DNA from: Buttiauxella sp049686335 | GTDB lineage: Bacteria; Pseudomonadota; Gammaproteobacteria; Enterobacterales; Enterobacteriaceae | Assembly (NCBI RefSeq): GCF_049686335.1 | Contig: NZ_JBAVHX010000004.1 | Coordinates: 186,001 to 250,000 of the forward strand | Reading direction: 5' to 3' | Length of the DNA: 64,000 nt | Shown: one piece after another, positions 16,752 to 25,350 of the stretch | Numbering within the stretch: position 1 is the stretch's first letter | How the letters are laid out: the number at the start of each line of letters is the position of its first letter | The notes under the pieces: generated by a model | What the model saw: the letters and a program-made list of their open reading frames with translations, nothing else | What the model was told of the DNA's origin: nothing | Databases searched by the model: none | Translations under genes and position numbers: made by a program

Positions 16752-18020
16752 ATGAAAGGCATGCTACGACGGCTCATCTTCGCCGTCGGGATTGGTGTCG
16801 CTTCGGCACTGGTGGTCTGGCTGTTTCGCCAGTCGATGTATTTTCTTGAAGGCCTGTTCTTAGGCGACCACAGCGGTAGCCTGGTTGCCGCCGCCGCTGC
16901 ACTGCCACCGTGGCGAAGATTGCTCACCCCCGCTCTGGGCGGGTTGCTTGCCGGTACGCTACTTTGGTTATGGCAGCGGGCTACGCGCCAGCGCCCTTGC
17001 GCCCCCACCGACTATATGGAAGCCATTGAAACGGGTGATGGTCGGCTGGATGTTTCCGCAAGCCTGGTGAAATCGGCGGCGTCGTTGATTGTGGTCGCCA
17101 GCGGAAGTGCCATTGGTCGTGAAGGGGCGATGGTGCTGCTGGCAACCGTTTTTGCTTCGGTATTCGCCCAGCGCTTCTCGCATAAAGACGAATGGAAGTT
17201 GTGGGTCGCCTGCGGTGCCGCCGCCGGGATGGCCAGCGCCTATCACGCTCCGTTAGCGGGCAGCTTGTTTATCGCAGAGATTCTGTTTGGCACGCTGATG
17301 CTCGCCTCCCTTGGCCCGGTGGTGATTGCCGCTGTCTGCGCCCTGCTGATGACGCACTTGTTAAACGACGAGCAGGCGTTGCTTTATACCGTCCGTACGC
17401 TGAGTGCCCCGTTGCCAGTTCAATATATCCTTATGGCATCACTCGGTTTACTTGCGGGTCTGGCCGGGCCTCTGTTCCTCTGGCTGATGGCGCAAAGCAG
17501 TAAAATGTTCCAGCGTTTACAGCTATCGCCACCGTTGCAGCTCGCGCTAGGGGGATTACTGGTTGGCCTGCTTTCGCTTATCACGCCGCTGGTTTGGGGG
17601 AATGGTTACAGCGTGGTGCAGTCATTTCTTTCGCAACCGCCTGCGATGCTATTTGTGGCTGGCATTCTGGTTTACAAACTGGCAGCGGTGCTGGCAAGTA
17701 GCGGTTCAGGTGCACCTGGAGGCGTGTTTACCCCGACGTTATTTGTCGGCGCAGCATTAGGCATGTTTGTCGGGCAATGGTTCGGAATATGGACGTGGGC
17801 CGGGGATGACGTGGCGATTTTGCTGGCACTAACGGGAATGGCAACACTGCTGGCCGCCACCACGCATGCACCCATAATGTCTACGCTGATGGTTTGCGAA
17901 ATGACGGGGGAGTTTACACTGCTCCCCGGTTTACTGGTGTCGTGCGTGATTGCTTCAGCACTGTCGCGTTGGTTACGCCCGCAGACGGTCTACCGACAGA
18001 GCGCCGCTAAGACGGGATAA
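16752..18020 (+). CDS. clcB: ClcB, voltage-gated-type chloride channel/transporter
   Basis: A membrane protein of the ClC family with the anion-selectivity signatures GSAIGREGAM, GSGAPGGVFTPTLFVGAALG and ATTHAPIMS. ClC proteins of this type exchange chloride and protons and aid extreme acid resistance. E. coli ClcB is 418 residues; from 16752 this is 422, and aligned starts favour 16752 or 16761. Earlier ATGs fall in the REP cluster, and no strong ribosome site marks any start. Its last 48 bases overlap the end of bioD2 on the other strand. Confidence 0.9.
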   Translation: MKGMLRRLIFAVGIGVASALVVWLFRQSMYFLEGLFLGDHSGSLVAAAAALPPWRRLLTPALGGLLAGTLLWLWQRATRQRPCAPTDYMEAIETGDGRLDVSASLVKSAASLIVVASGSAIGREGAMVLLATVFASVFAQRFSHKDEWKLWVACGAAAGMASAYHAPLAGSLFIAEILFGTLMLASLGPVVIAAVCALLMTHLLNDEQALLYTVRTLSAPLPVQYILMASLGLLAGLAGPLFLWLMAQSSKMFQRLQLSPPLQLALGGLLVGLLSLITPLVWGNGYSVVQSFLSQPPAMLFVAGILVYKLAAVLASSGSGAPGGVFTPTLFVGAALGMFVGQWFGIWTWAGDDVAILLALTGMATLLAATTHAPIMSTLMVCEMTGEFTLLPGLLVSCVIASALSRWLRPQTVYRQSAAKTG

Positions 18021-18668
18021 ATCGATGTAGTTTGCCAGGTCGCGCTGTTCGGCACGCGGCAAATAGGGCAATTCACCCACCAGCGGCCCCGGCAGTTTCT
18101 TACTCAGCACATCGATGATTTCAGCGTAGTGTGCAAGCCCTGGATTGATGCGGTTCGCGACCCAGCCAATCAGCGGTAAGCCGTCATTCGCAATCGCCTG
18201 AGCCGTCAGCAAAGCGTGATTAATACACCCTTCCTGAATACCCACCACCATCAATACCGGTAATTGCTCCTGCACTACCCATTCGGATAACGGACGTAAA
18301 TCATTCATCAGACTGCGCCAACCGCCAGTGCCCTCAATCACTACGTGATCTACCTGCCCGGTTAAATGTTGCAGCCCGTCAGACAGCAGCGAGTAGTTGA
18401 TTTGGCAATTGTGGCTCACGCTGCTTTCTTCCTCGCTCAGCGCGATAGGATTGATGGCTTCATACGGCAGTGAGACAGTTGAAACACTTTGCAGAACTAA
18501 CGCATCTTTATTGCGCAGGCCTTCTGGCGTCTCTTTACTCCCTTTGGCTACCGGCTTATAGCCGACAACACTTTTGCCGCTGGCTGCAAGAGCCTGCAAC
18601 AAAGCGCGAGAAACCACAGTCTTCCCGACTGCGGTATCGGTACCCGTTATAAAGAAACGCGTAAGCAT
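17973..18668 (-). CDS. bioD2: BioD2 (YnfK), dethiobiotin synthetase paralogue
   Basis: A 231-residue P-loop enzyme with TGTDTAVGKT near the start, PVAKGSKETPEGLRNKDA, and EGTGGWRSLMND, all close to E. coli YnfK. The family closes the ureido ring of dethiobiotin with ATP and CO2; this paralogue lies outside the bio operon. ATG 18668 is taken because GGGAG stands seven bases ahead and the length equals E. coli. The 3' end overlaps clcB tail to tail. Confidence 0.93.
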   Translation of the reverse strand: MLTRFFITGTDTAVGKTVVSRALLQALAASGKSVVGYKPVAKGSKETPEGLRNKDALVLQSVSTVSLPYEAINPIALSEEESSVSHNCQINYSLLSDGLQHLTGQVDHVVIEGTGGWRSLMNDLRPLSEWVVQEQLPVLMVVGIQEGCINHALLTAQAIANDGLPLIGWVANRINPGLAHYAEIIDVLSKKLPGPLVGELPYLPRAEQRDLANYIDLSRLSGALSVDRLRA

Positions 18669-18825
18669 GACTGACTCCCAAGGCAATGCTTCAAATACCC
18701 GTCGCCTGAATTTTGCAAACGGATATTTGTCATTAGAAATTGAATAATTCAGGAGTGAAAGTCTAAAAGAATAGTGATTCGGTCAGATTGAGATAGCGCA
18801 ATTTTTAGTGGATCAGCCCACAACA

Positions 18826-20043
18826 TTACCCTTGCAGCAGGCGAATCAATAACGATCCGTTATACATTGCGTCTTTTACCAGCGCCGCGCCCGCCATGGT
18901 TCCACGGTGATTATACTGGGTACTTTCCACAATCATGTGCGCGCTGTAGGCCGGAAGCGCCTGCTGGCGAATACAGTCGGTAATCGCGGGATGCAGGATT
19001 TCTGCGGCTCGGTTGAGCGGAGAACCAATCAGGATTTTTTGTGGATGGAACAAATTGACCATAATGGCCAGAATTCGCCCGACATTGGTGCCGACGCCAA
19101 GAATTATGTCTTTCGCCAGCAGGTCGCCGTTTAGCGCGGCATCACACAGCGACTCCACGGTCAGCGGCTGTTCATGCAACATGGAACCCATCGACTGACT
19201 CATTCGCAATTGAGCCAGCTCAAGCACACTGTCGATGCTGGCAATGGTTTCAAGGCAACCGTTATTACCGCAATAGCAGCGTTTGCCGTACGGGTCGACC
19301 TGAGTATGACCAATTTCTACCAGGCTGCTGCTACCCGCGTGGAGCAGTCGGCCATCGGTAATGACACCCGCACCGACGTTATTATCAATCACCACCTGAA
19401 TCACATCACGCGCGCCCTTTGAGGCACCAAACAACCCTTCGGCCATGGTCCACGCGCTGATGTCGTGTTGCACATACACCGGCACGCCAGTGTAGTTTTC
19501 GAGGATCTCGCCCAGCGGCATATCGCAGACTTCATAAAACGGCATACGATGGACGATACCGCGCTTGGTGTCGATAATCCCGGGCATGGTTATCGCAATC
19601 GCGGTGAGACGTTCGAGTTTCTGCTGATGACGGATAAAGAACTGGTCGATTTGCGCGATGATCCGCTCGATGAGTGGCTGCGTGTCTTCAATACCCAGCG
19701 AAACGGTATCTTCCACAATCAGTTTGCTGCTTAAATCATGCAGACCGAGTGAAATTTCTCCACGGCTAATGCGCACGGACAAATAGTGCCATGCTTCCGT
19801 TTCCAGCATCAGCCCCACAGCAGGACGGCCCCGGCTGCCCGGATCCTGAATTTCAGTTTCCTGCACCAGATGCGCTTCTATCATTTCACGAACAATTTTC
19901 GTGATGCTGGCAGGAGCGAGTTGCGCCAGACGAGAAAGATCGATTCGCGACACCGGACCATGGGTATCAATCAGACGATAAACAACGCCCGCATTGGTTT
20001 GCTTAATCTGATCTATATGGCCCGGTTGGCTATCAGCAACCAC
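18826..20043 (-). CDS. mlc: Mlc (DgsA), global repressor of glucose/PTS genes
   Basis: A 405-residue ROK-family repressor with an N-terminal helix-turn-helix (SRIDLSRLAQLAPASITKIV) and the ROK zinc site GHTQVDPYGKRCYCGNNGCLE. Mlc represses ptsG, ptsHI, malT and manXYZ, and is sequestered at the membrane by unphosphorylated EIICB-Glc. The start is GTG with GGGAG upstream, as known for E. coli mlc. Length is within one residue of E. coli. The gene order bioD2-mlc-ynfL is conserved. Confidence 0.95.
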   Translation of the reverse strand: MVADSQPGHIDQIKQTNAGVVYRLIDTHGPVSRIDLSRLAQLAPASITKIVREMIEAHLVQETEIQDPGSRGRPAVGLMLETEAWHYLSVRISRGEISLGLHDLSSKLIVEDTVSLGIEDTQPLIERIIAQIDQFFIRHQQKLERLTAIAITMPGIIDTKRGIVHRMPFYEVCDMPLGEILENYTGVPVYVQHDISAWTMAEGLFGASKGARDVIQVVIDNNVGAGVITDGRLLHAGSSSLVEIGHTQVDPYGKRCYCGNNGCLETIASIDSVLELAQLRMSQSMGSMLHEQPLTVESLCDAALNGDLLAKDIILGVGTNVGRILAIMVNLFHPQKILIGSPLNRAAEILHPAITDCIRQQALPAYSAHMIVESTQYNHRGTMAGAALVKDAMYNGSLLIRLLQG

Positions 20044-20160
20044 TTGCGACTCCCTTTATTTTCGCGCTTCGAAATAAACTTTGGGCTATGGTGAAACACT
20101 TCAACCAAAGGAGTCAAATATTTACGTAGGGTTGTGATTTACCGCACAAATTAGGACGTT

Positions 20161-21069
20161 TTAAGCGCCTTTTGCTACCGTTATTGAAGAAGTGAGCAAT
20201 GTTGAGATCCGAAGTGCCGCAGCTGACAATTCGCGATGTTTGGGCCACACCAGCCACATTTCTGACTGCGCTTCGGGCTCTGCAATGGGCAACCACACCA
20301 CTTCCGATAAACGGACACGTTTAAATGATGCCGGAAGAATCGACACCCCCAGCCCCGCAGAGACCAGACCGATGATGGTCATCGCCTCGCCCACTTCCTG
20401 CGTGATATAGGGTGTAATGCCGTGGCGCTGCAGCAGGCCGAGAATATCGTCATACAGACCGGTTCCAACGTGTGGATCAAAAAAGACAAACGGTTCGTTT
20501 GCCAGTTGTTGCAGAGAAATCATCTTACTTTGAGCCAGTGCGTGGTCGCGATGCACCATCGCCAGCAGTGGTTCTCTTAACACCAGCTTCCAGTCCAGCG
20601 TCTCCGGTAGCCGCGTATTGCGCATTAAACCCAACTCAAGTTTGCCGTCGTTAAGCGGCGCGATTTGCTCGCGAGTGTTGATTTCCTGCATCTGCAGATG
20701 TACGTCGGGATAGCTGCGGCGAAAAGTCGACAGGCTGTCGGAGACCGTTTTGATAAACGGCGCTGATGAAGTAAAACCAATGCGTAGTTCCCCGGTTTCC
20801 CCTTGATGCAGCCTTGCCGCACGCCCTGCGGCAACCTCAACCTGGCTTAAAATCTGCCGCGCATCCTGCAAGAACTGGATCCCCGCCGCCGTCAGGTTGA
20901 CGCTACGGTTGGTTCGCGCCAGTAACCGGGCACCAATTTGCTGTTCGAGGGTTTGAATTTGCTGGCTCAGCGGCGGTTGTGAGATACGCAGGCGTGCAGC
21001 GGCACGACCAAAATGCAGCTCTTCTGCCACTGCCACGAAGTAACGCAGGTGGCGCAATTCGATATTCAT
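20161..21069 (-). CDS. ynfL: YnfL, LysR-type transcriptional regulator
   Basis: A 302-residue LysR regulator: N-terminal winged helix (LRHLRYFVAVAEELHFGRAAARLRISQPPLSQQI) and a periplasmic-binding-like effector domain. It diverges from the MFS gene ynfM, the usual sign that it controls that transporter. The effector is unknown. The ribosome site before ATG is weak. Confidence 0.9.
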   Translation of the reverse strand: MNIELRHLRYFVAVAEELHFGRAAARLRISQPPLSQQIQTLEQQIGARLLARTNRSVNLTAAGIQFLQDARQILSQVEVAAGRAARLHQGETGELRIGFTSSAPFIKTVSDSLSTFRRSYPDVHLQMQEINTREQIAPLNDGKLELGLMRNTRLPETLDWKLVLREPLLAMVHRDHALAQSKMISLQQLANEPFVFFDPHVGTGLYDDILGLLQRHGITPYITQEVGEAMTIIGLVSAGLGVSILPASFKRVRLSEVVWLPIAEPEAQSEMWLVWPKHRELSAAALRISTLLTSSITVAKGA

Positions 21070-21175
21070 ATTTTAAACGTATCAATTGAGATTATTAATA
21101 TATTAGACAGAACATTCCTGATTTTCTACTCTGAAAACAAGACAACAACCGTTCAGGAAGCAAACCCATTTCCAG

Positions 21176-21243
21176 GTCGGATAAGCGTCAGCGTCATCCG
21201 ACATTACTTTCGAAAAAGGTGGATGACGCTCTCGCTTATCCAC
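21176..21243. repeat. REP-type stem-loop pair between ynfL and ynfM
   Basis: GTCGGATAAGCG...GTCATCCGAC (21176-21202) and GGTGGATGACGC...GCTTATCCAC (21218-21243). Both lie within the divergent control gap, about 40 bp before ynfM, an unusual place for REP units, which mostly follow genes. Confidence 0.82.
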
Positions 21244-21282
21244 TCTGGGAAATCCATTTAGCAACCTGAGTAAGGATCCATT

Positions 21283-22533
21283 TTGAGCCGTACAACCCTC
21301 GTCGACACTGCTCCGGCAGAAGATGTTGACGACAGACTTTCAACCCAGCCGGTCACTTATATCAAACGGGGCTCGCCCCAGTTCATGCGTGTCACCCTGG
21401 CGCTATTTTCTGCAGGACTTGCCACCTTCGCGTTGCTGTACTGCGTGCAACCTGTCTTGCCGGTGCTGTCGCATGAATTTGGCGTCTCGCCCGCCAGTAG
21501 CAGTATTTCCCTGTCGGTTTCCACCGCCATGTTAGCCATTGGGCTGCTGTTTACCGGGCCACTTTCTGACGCCATCGGCCGCAAACCGGTGATGGTCACC
21601 GCGTTACTGCTCGCCTCAAGCTGCACGCTGCTCTCCACAATGATGACCAGCTGGCACGGCATATTAGTGATGCGAGCCCTGATTGGGTTATCGCTAAGTG
21701 GAGTCGCCGCGGTGGGCATGACCTATCTGAGCGAAGAAATTCACCCCAGTGTGGTGGCTTTTTCCATGGGGCTGTATATCAGTGGCAATTCGATTGGGGG
21801 CATGAGTGGCCGTCTGTTAAGCGGGGTGCTGACCGATTTCTTTAACTGGCGCATCGCGGTGGCTGCCATCGGCTGTTTCGCGCTGGCCTCCGCTTTGATG
21901 TTCTGGAAAATCCTGCCTGAATCGCGACACTTCCGCCCTTCTTCGCTACGCCCTAAAACGCTGTTTATTAACTTCCGGTTGCACTGGCGTGACCAGGGAT
22001 TGCCGCTGTTATTCGCCCAGGGCTTTTTGTTGATGGGGGCATTTGTCACCCTGTTTAATTACATTGGTTATCGCCTGATGCAAGGTCCGTGGTATTTGAG
22101 CCAGGCGGTGGTGGGTTTGCTGTCGGTTGCCTATCTGACCGGGACCTGGAGTTCGCCAAAAGCGGGCGCCATGACCGCAAAATTTGGCCGGGGCCCGGTG
22201 ATGATCTTCTCCACGGCGGTAATGCTGCTCGGTTTGGTGCTGACCGTGTTCTCTCCGCTGGCAATTATCTTCATCGGGATGCTGCTTTTTTCTGCCGGAT
22301 TTTTCGCTGCGCACTCGGTCGCCAGTGGCTGGATTGGCCCGCGAGCGAAACGTGCTAAAGGGCAAGCCTCTTCGTTATATTTATTTAGTTACTACCTTGG
22401 CTCAAGCCTTGCCGGGACGCTCGGTGGTGTTTTCTGGCACCAGTTTGGCTGGGTCGGCGTGGCGACTTTTATTGGCTCTCTTTTGGTCATCTCATTATTG
22501 GTCGGCACACGTTTGCATCATCGCGCACATTAA
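21283..22533 (+). CDS. ynfM: YnfM, major facilitator superfamily transporter
   Basis: A 416-residue 12-helix MFS transporter with the loop 2-3 motif GPLSDAIGRKPV; close to E. coli YnfM, an arabinose-efflux-type permease of uncertain substrate. The start is a TTG preceded by TAAGGA at seven bases and beginning MSRTTLVD, which agrees with the E. coli N-terminus MSRTT, so TTG is preferred over later ATGs. Regulation by divergent YnfL is likely. Confidence 0.92.
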   Translation: MSRTTLVDTAPAEDVDDRLSTQPVTYIKRGSPQFMRVTLALFSAGLATFALLYCVQPVLPVLSHEFGVSPASSSISLSVSTAMLAIGLLFTGPLSDAIGRKPVMVTALLLASSCTLLSTMMTSWHGILVMRALIGLSLSGVAAVGMTYLSEEIHPSVVAFSMGLYISGNSIGGMSGRLLSGVLTDFFNWRIAVAAIGCFALASALMFWKILPESRHFRPSSLRPKTLFINFRLHWRDQGLPLLFAQGFLLMGAFVTLFNYIGYRLMQGPWYLSQAVVGLLSVAYLTGTWSSPKAGAMTAKFGRGPVMIFSTAVMLLGLVLTVFSPLAIIFIGMLLFSAGFFAAHSVASGWIGPRAKRAKGQASSLYLFSYYLGSSLAGTLGGVFWHQFGWVGVATFIGSLLVISLLVGTRLHHRAH

Positions 22534-22607
22534 CGCTTCCACGGCCTCGTTTTCGGGATGGCTTTTTGCTATTTTCGCTTGCGTAAATCATCTCTTCACG
22601 AGGCACT

Positions 22608-24092
22608 ATGGAAAAGCAAAACTACAATCACCTCACCCGCACCTTCCAGCGTCTTTCCCGTTTTGGACACCTCTCCGCCATCGCTGGCTGGGACATGTTC
22701 ACCAATATGCCACCGAACGGCAGTACCGCTCGCGGCGAAGCCCTGGCTGAACTCAGTGTTTTGCAACACCAAATCCTGACCGACAAAAAAATCGCCACGC
22801 TATTGCAGGCTGCGGTACAGGAAGATCTGAACGATGTTGAACGAGCCAACCTTCGTGAAATGACCCGCCAGTATCAGGAGGCGATTTTACTGCCCGCTTC
22901 GCTGGTAGAAGAAAAATCGCTGGTCGGTACGCGCTGTGAACATGGCTGGCGCACACAACGCCCCGCCAATGACTGGCAGGGTTTCTCCGCCAATTTGAAA
23001 GAAGTCGTGCGTGTAAGCCGTGAAGAGGCGCAACTTCGTGCCGAAGCGAAAGGCAAATCCCGCTACGACGCGCTGTTAGATATTTACGAGCCGGGCATGA
23101 CCAGCGCCAAACTCGATATTGTATTCGGTGATTTACGTAGCTGGTTGCCAGAGTTGCTGCAAAAAGTGGTGGATAAACAGGCGAAAGAGCCCGTAATAAC
23201 GCCGAAAGGCCCGTTCGCCACACATGACCAACGCGAGTTAGGTCTGGAAACCATGAAGTTGCTGGGCTTTGACTTTAACGGCGGCCGACTGGATGTCAGT
23301 GCGCATCCGTTCTGCGGCGGTGTGCCGGAAGATGTGCGCATTACCACACGCTACGATGAGTCTGATTTGGTCAGCGCACTGTTTGGTGTGATTCACGAAA
23401 CAGGCCATGCACGTTACGAACAAAATCTGCCGCGTGAATGGCCTGGTCAACCGGTCGCGCTGGCCCGTTCGACCGCAATCCACGAATCACAGAGCCTGTT
23501 CTTTGAGATGCAATTGGGGCGTAGTAAAGAGTTCCTGAAACTGCTGTTGCCGATGGTGACCGCGCGTTTCGGCAAACAACCTGCGTTTGAAACAGGCAAC
23601 TTTATTGCCGTGAATCAGCGTGTTGAGCGCGGGTTTATTCGTGTCGATGCCGATGAAGTGAGCTATCCGGCGCACGTGGTTTTGCGCTATGAAATTGAGC
23701 GTGCACTGATTGATGGTGACATTGAGGTTGAAGATATTCCTGCGCTTTGGGATGAGAAGATGCAGCACTGGTTGGGGCTGTCTACCAAAGACAACTTCCG
23801 CAATGGTTGTATGCAGGATATTCACTGGACTGATGGTGCGTTTGGTTACTTCCCATCGTACACACTGGGTGCGATGTATGCCGCGCAACTGTTCAATGCC
23901 GCCAGAGTGGCCTTGCCACAGCTTGAGGCAGATATTGCCGAAGGTAACTTCAGCGCGCTGTTCGACTGGTTGCGTCAGAATATCTGGCAGCACGGCAGTC
24001 GATTCACTACCTCTGAACTTATCATCAACGCCACTGGCGAAGACCTTAACCCGTTGTATTTCCGCAAGCATTTAGAAGCGCGATATTTGTAG
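22608..24092 (+). CDS. M32-family (Taq-type) metallocarboxypeptidase
   Basis: A 494-residue cytoplasmic carboxypeptidase. The zinc motif HETGH is at residues 263-267, and later glutamates (HESQSLFFE) supply the third ligand region, all typical of peptidase family M32. It removes C-terminal residues from peptides, with broad specificity. GAGG precedes the ATG. E. coli K-12 lacks it at this locus. Its base composition resembles the core genome, and it converges on the Hxs operon with only a hairpin between. Confidence 0.92.
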   Translation: MEKQNYNHLTRTFQRLSRFGHLSAIAGWDMFTNMPPNGSTARGEALAELSVLQHQILTDKKIATLLQAAVQEDLNDVERANLREMTRQYQEAILLPASLVEEKSLVGTRCEHGWRTQRPANDWQGFSANLKEVVRVSREEAQLRAEAKGKSRYDALLDIYEPGMTSAKLDIVFGDLRSWLPELLQKVVDKQAKEPVITPKGPFATHDQRELGLETMKLLGFDFNGGRLDVSAHPFCGGVPEDVRITTRYDESDLVSALFGVIHETGHARYEQNLPREWPGQPVALARSTAIHESQSLFFEMQLGRSKEFLKLLLPMVTARFGKQPAFETGNFIAVNQRVERGFIRVDADEVSYPAHVVLRYEIERALIDGDIEVEDIPALWDEKMQHWLGLSTKDNFRNGCMQDIHWTDGAFGYFPSYTLGAMYAAQLFNAARVALPQLEADIAEGNFSALFDWLRQNIWQHGSRFTTSELIINATGEDLNPLYFRKHLEARYL

Positions 24093-24097
24093 CCTTC

Positions 24098-24134
24098 TAG
24101 TAGGTGCAGCATAGTGCAATTGCTGCACCTACTA
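24098..24134. terminator. 14-bp stem-loop between the M32 gene and hxsC
   Basis: TAGTAGGTGCAGCA pairs perfectly with TGCTGCACCTACTA around a nine-base loop. Neither side has a clear T-run. It lies between converging genes and probably ends both transcripts. Confidence 0.6.
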
Positions 24135-24144
24135 AAATTACTTC

Positions 24145-25350
24145 CTAATGAAAAGCTACAATGTGATGTGTAAGCGGAAACTTTTCCGTCGATGAACTGA
24201 AGAAACCACAGCAGATTGCCTGTTTACTACAACTTGAACATTCCGGATGATAGATGTTCTTGAAATCGCTAATACTTTGCACACAATGCTGATGAGCGTC
24301 ACTATTCACCACACATAGTGGCAAATTAAATATTCGTGTTTCAATGCCATATAGATCAAGAAGTTTAACCGCTTTTGAGAGAGTATCTTTGTACTCCCAT
24401 GGATCAATGTGCAATTCTTTGCGATTCATCTTCGCAAAACCCATGTTCTCCATGCCCATTAGAGCAACATGTTTAACAAAAAATAGATTTCGGCTAATAA
24501 ACTCTGCTAATTCAACAAGATGTGGAATTGTTTGCCTATGAAGCACGACTCTTAATTCGACCGCAATTCCATATTTATAGCAATTCAATAGACCCGCCAT
24601 AGTCTGATCAAATGCCCCATGACTTTGCACAATATAGTCATGAATATCAGAAACATGTGCAAAGAGTGGAATACCTGCCAACATATTTCCTTTTGCCGCA
24701 CTAGAAATATCAGCTACATTTTTTTCGTAGCAGAAAGAGCGTCCGTTCGTTAAAAGATGAACAAGTGTGTCGGGCATTTGACGGGTGATATCTTCAACAA
24801 TATTCACTAACCCTTGTTTCAACATAGTCGGTTCTCCTCCAGTAATACAAAGAGTTGCCGGTATATGCTCTTTTCCTATCAGATTTAGTACCTGATTTAT
24901 TCTCCCTTCACATTGATTATCAACATTTATTTTTTGTGGTTTCGGTGGTTGAGGACACATAATGCATAAGTTGTTGCAAGATTCGGTGACTAAAAAAGCA
25001 TTGTTCCCTGAAGCTACTCGATAGTTACGATGAATTCTGCCCTTCACACTGACTGTAATCACATCACCAGAAGTGAATATCGTATTTTCGGTGACCAAAA
25101 TCACTGAGCAATTAAGGTCCGACTCCAGTAAATATCGCTGTGGGTGTGTTTGCGAACAAATCACAGCCTGGCAGGCTAGCTGGCCAATATCATTAAGCTT
25201 GTGTTCCATGCTGAGAAAAAAGAGATCATTTTCTAAAAGCCCTTTTTCCTCAGTAACCACCTTCCCGAGCAAAGGCCTTGTCAGTCGTATCGTTTCAACA
25301 GCCTGACAAAAAAGGAAAAGATCGTCCTTCGTTGATGTTTCACTGTTCAT
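24145..25350 (-). CDS. hxsC: HxsC, radical-SAM maturase of the His-Xaa-Ser system
   Basis: A 401-residue radical-SAM enzyme: about 120 residues of N-terminal domain, then the cluster motif C125-x3-C129-x2-C132 (ESCNNLCIMCPQPPKP), GGEPTM at 171-176, and a C-terminal cysteine group (CSSCSKQAICC). The CxxxCxxC-PQPP form and the gene context identify HxsC, one of two paired radical-SAM proteins of the His-Xaa-Ser system. It presumably modifies the precursor HxsA; the chemistry is unknown. ATG 25350 overlaps the hxsB stop as ATGA and is preferred over 25362. Low GC sets it apart from the core genes. Confidence 0.88.
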   Translation of the reverse strand: MNSETSTKDDLFLFCQAVETIRLTRPLLGKVVTEEKGLLENDLFFLSMEHKLNDIGQLACQAVICSQTHPQRYLLESDLNCSVILVTENTIFTSGDVITVSVKGRIHRNYRVASGNNAFLVTESCNNLCIMCPQPPKPQKINVDNQCEGRINQVLNLIGKEHIPATLCITGGEPTMLKQGLVNIVEDITRQMPDTLVHLLTNGRSFCYEKNVADISSAAKGNMLAGIPLFAHVSDIHDYIVQSHGAFDQTMAGLLNCYKYGIAVELRVVLHRQTIPHLVELAEFISRNLFFVKHVALMGMENMGFAKMNRKELHIDPWEYKDTLSKAVKLLDLYGIETRIFNLPLCVVNSDAHQHCVQSISDFKNIYHPECSSCSKQAICCGFFSSSTEKFPLTHHIVAFH

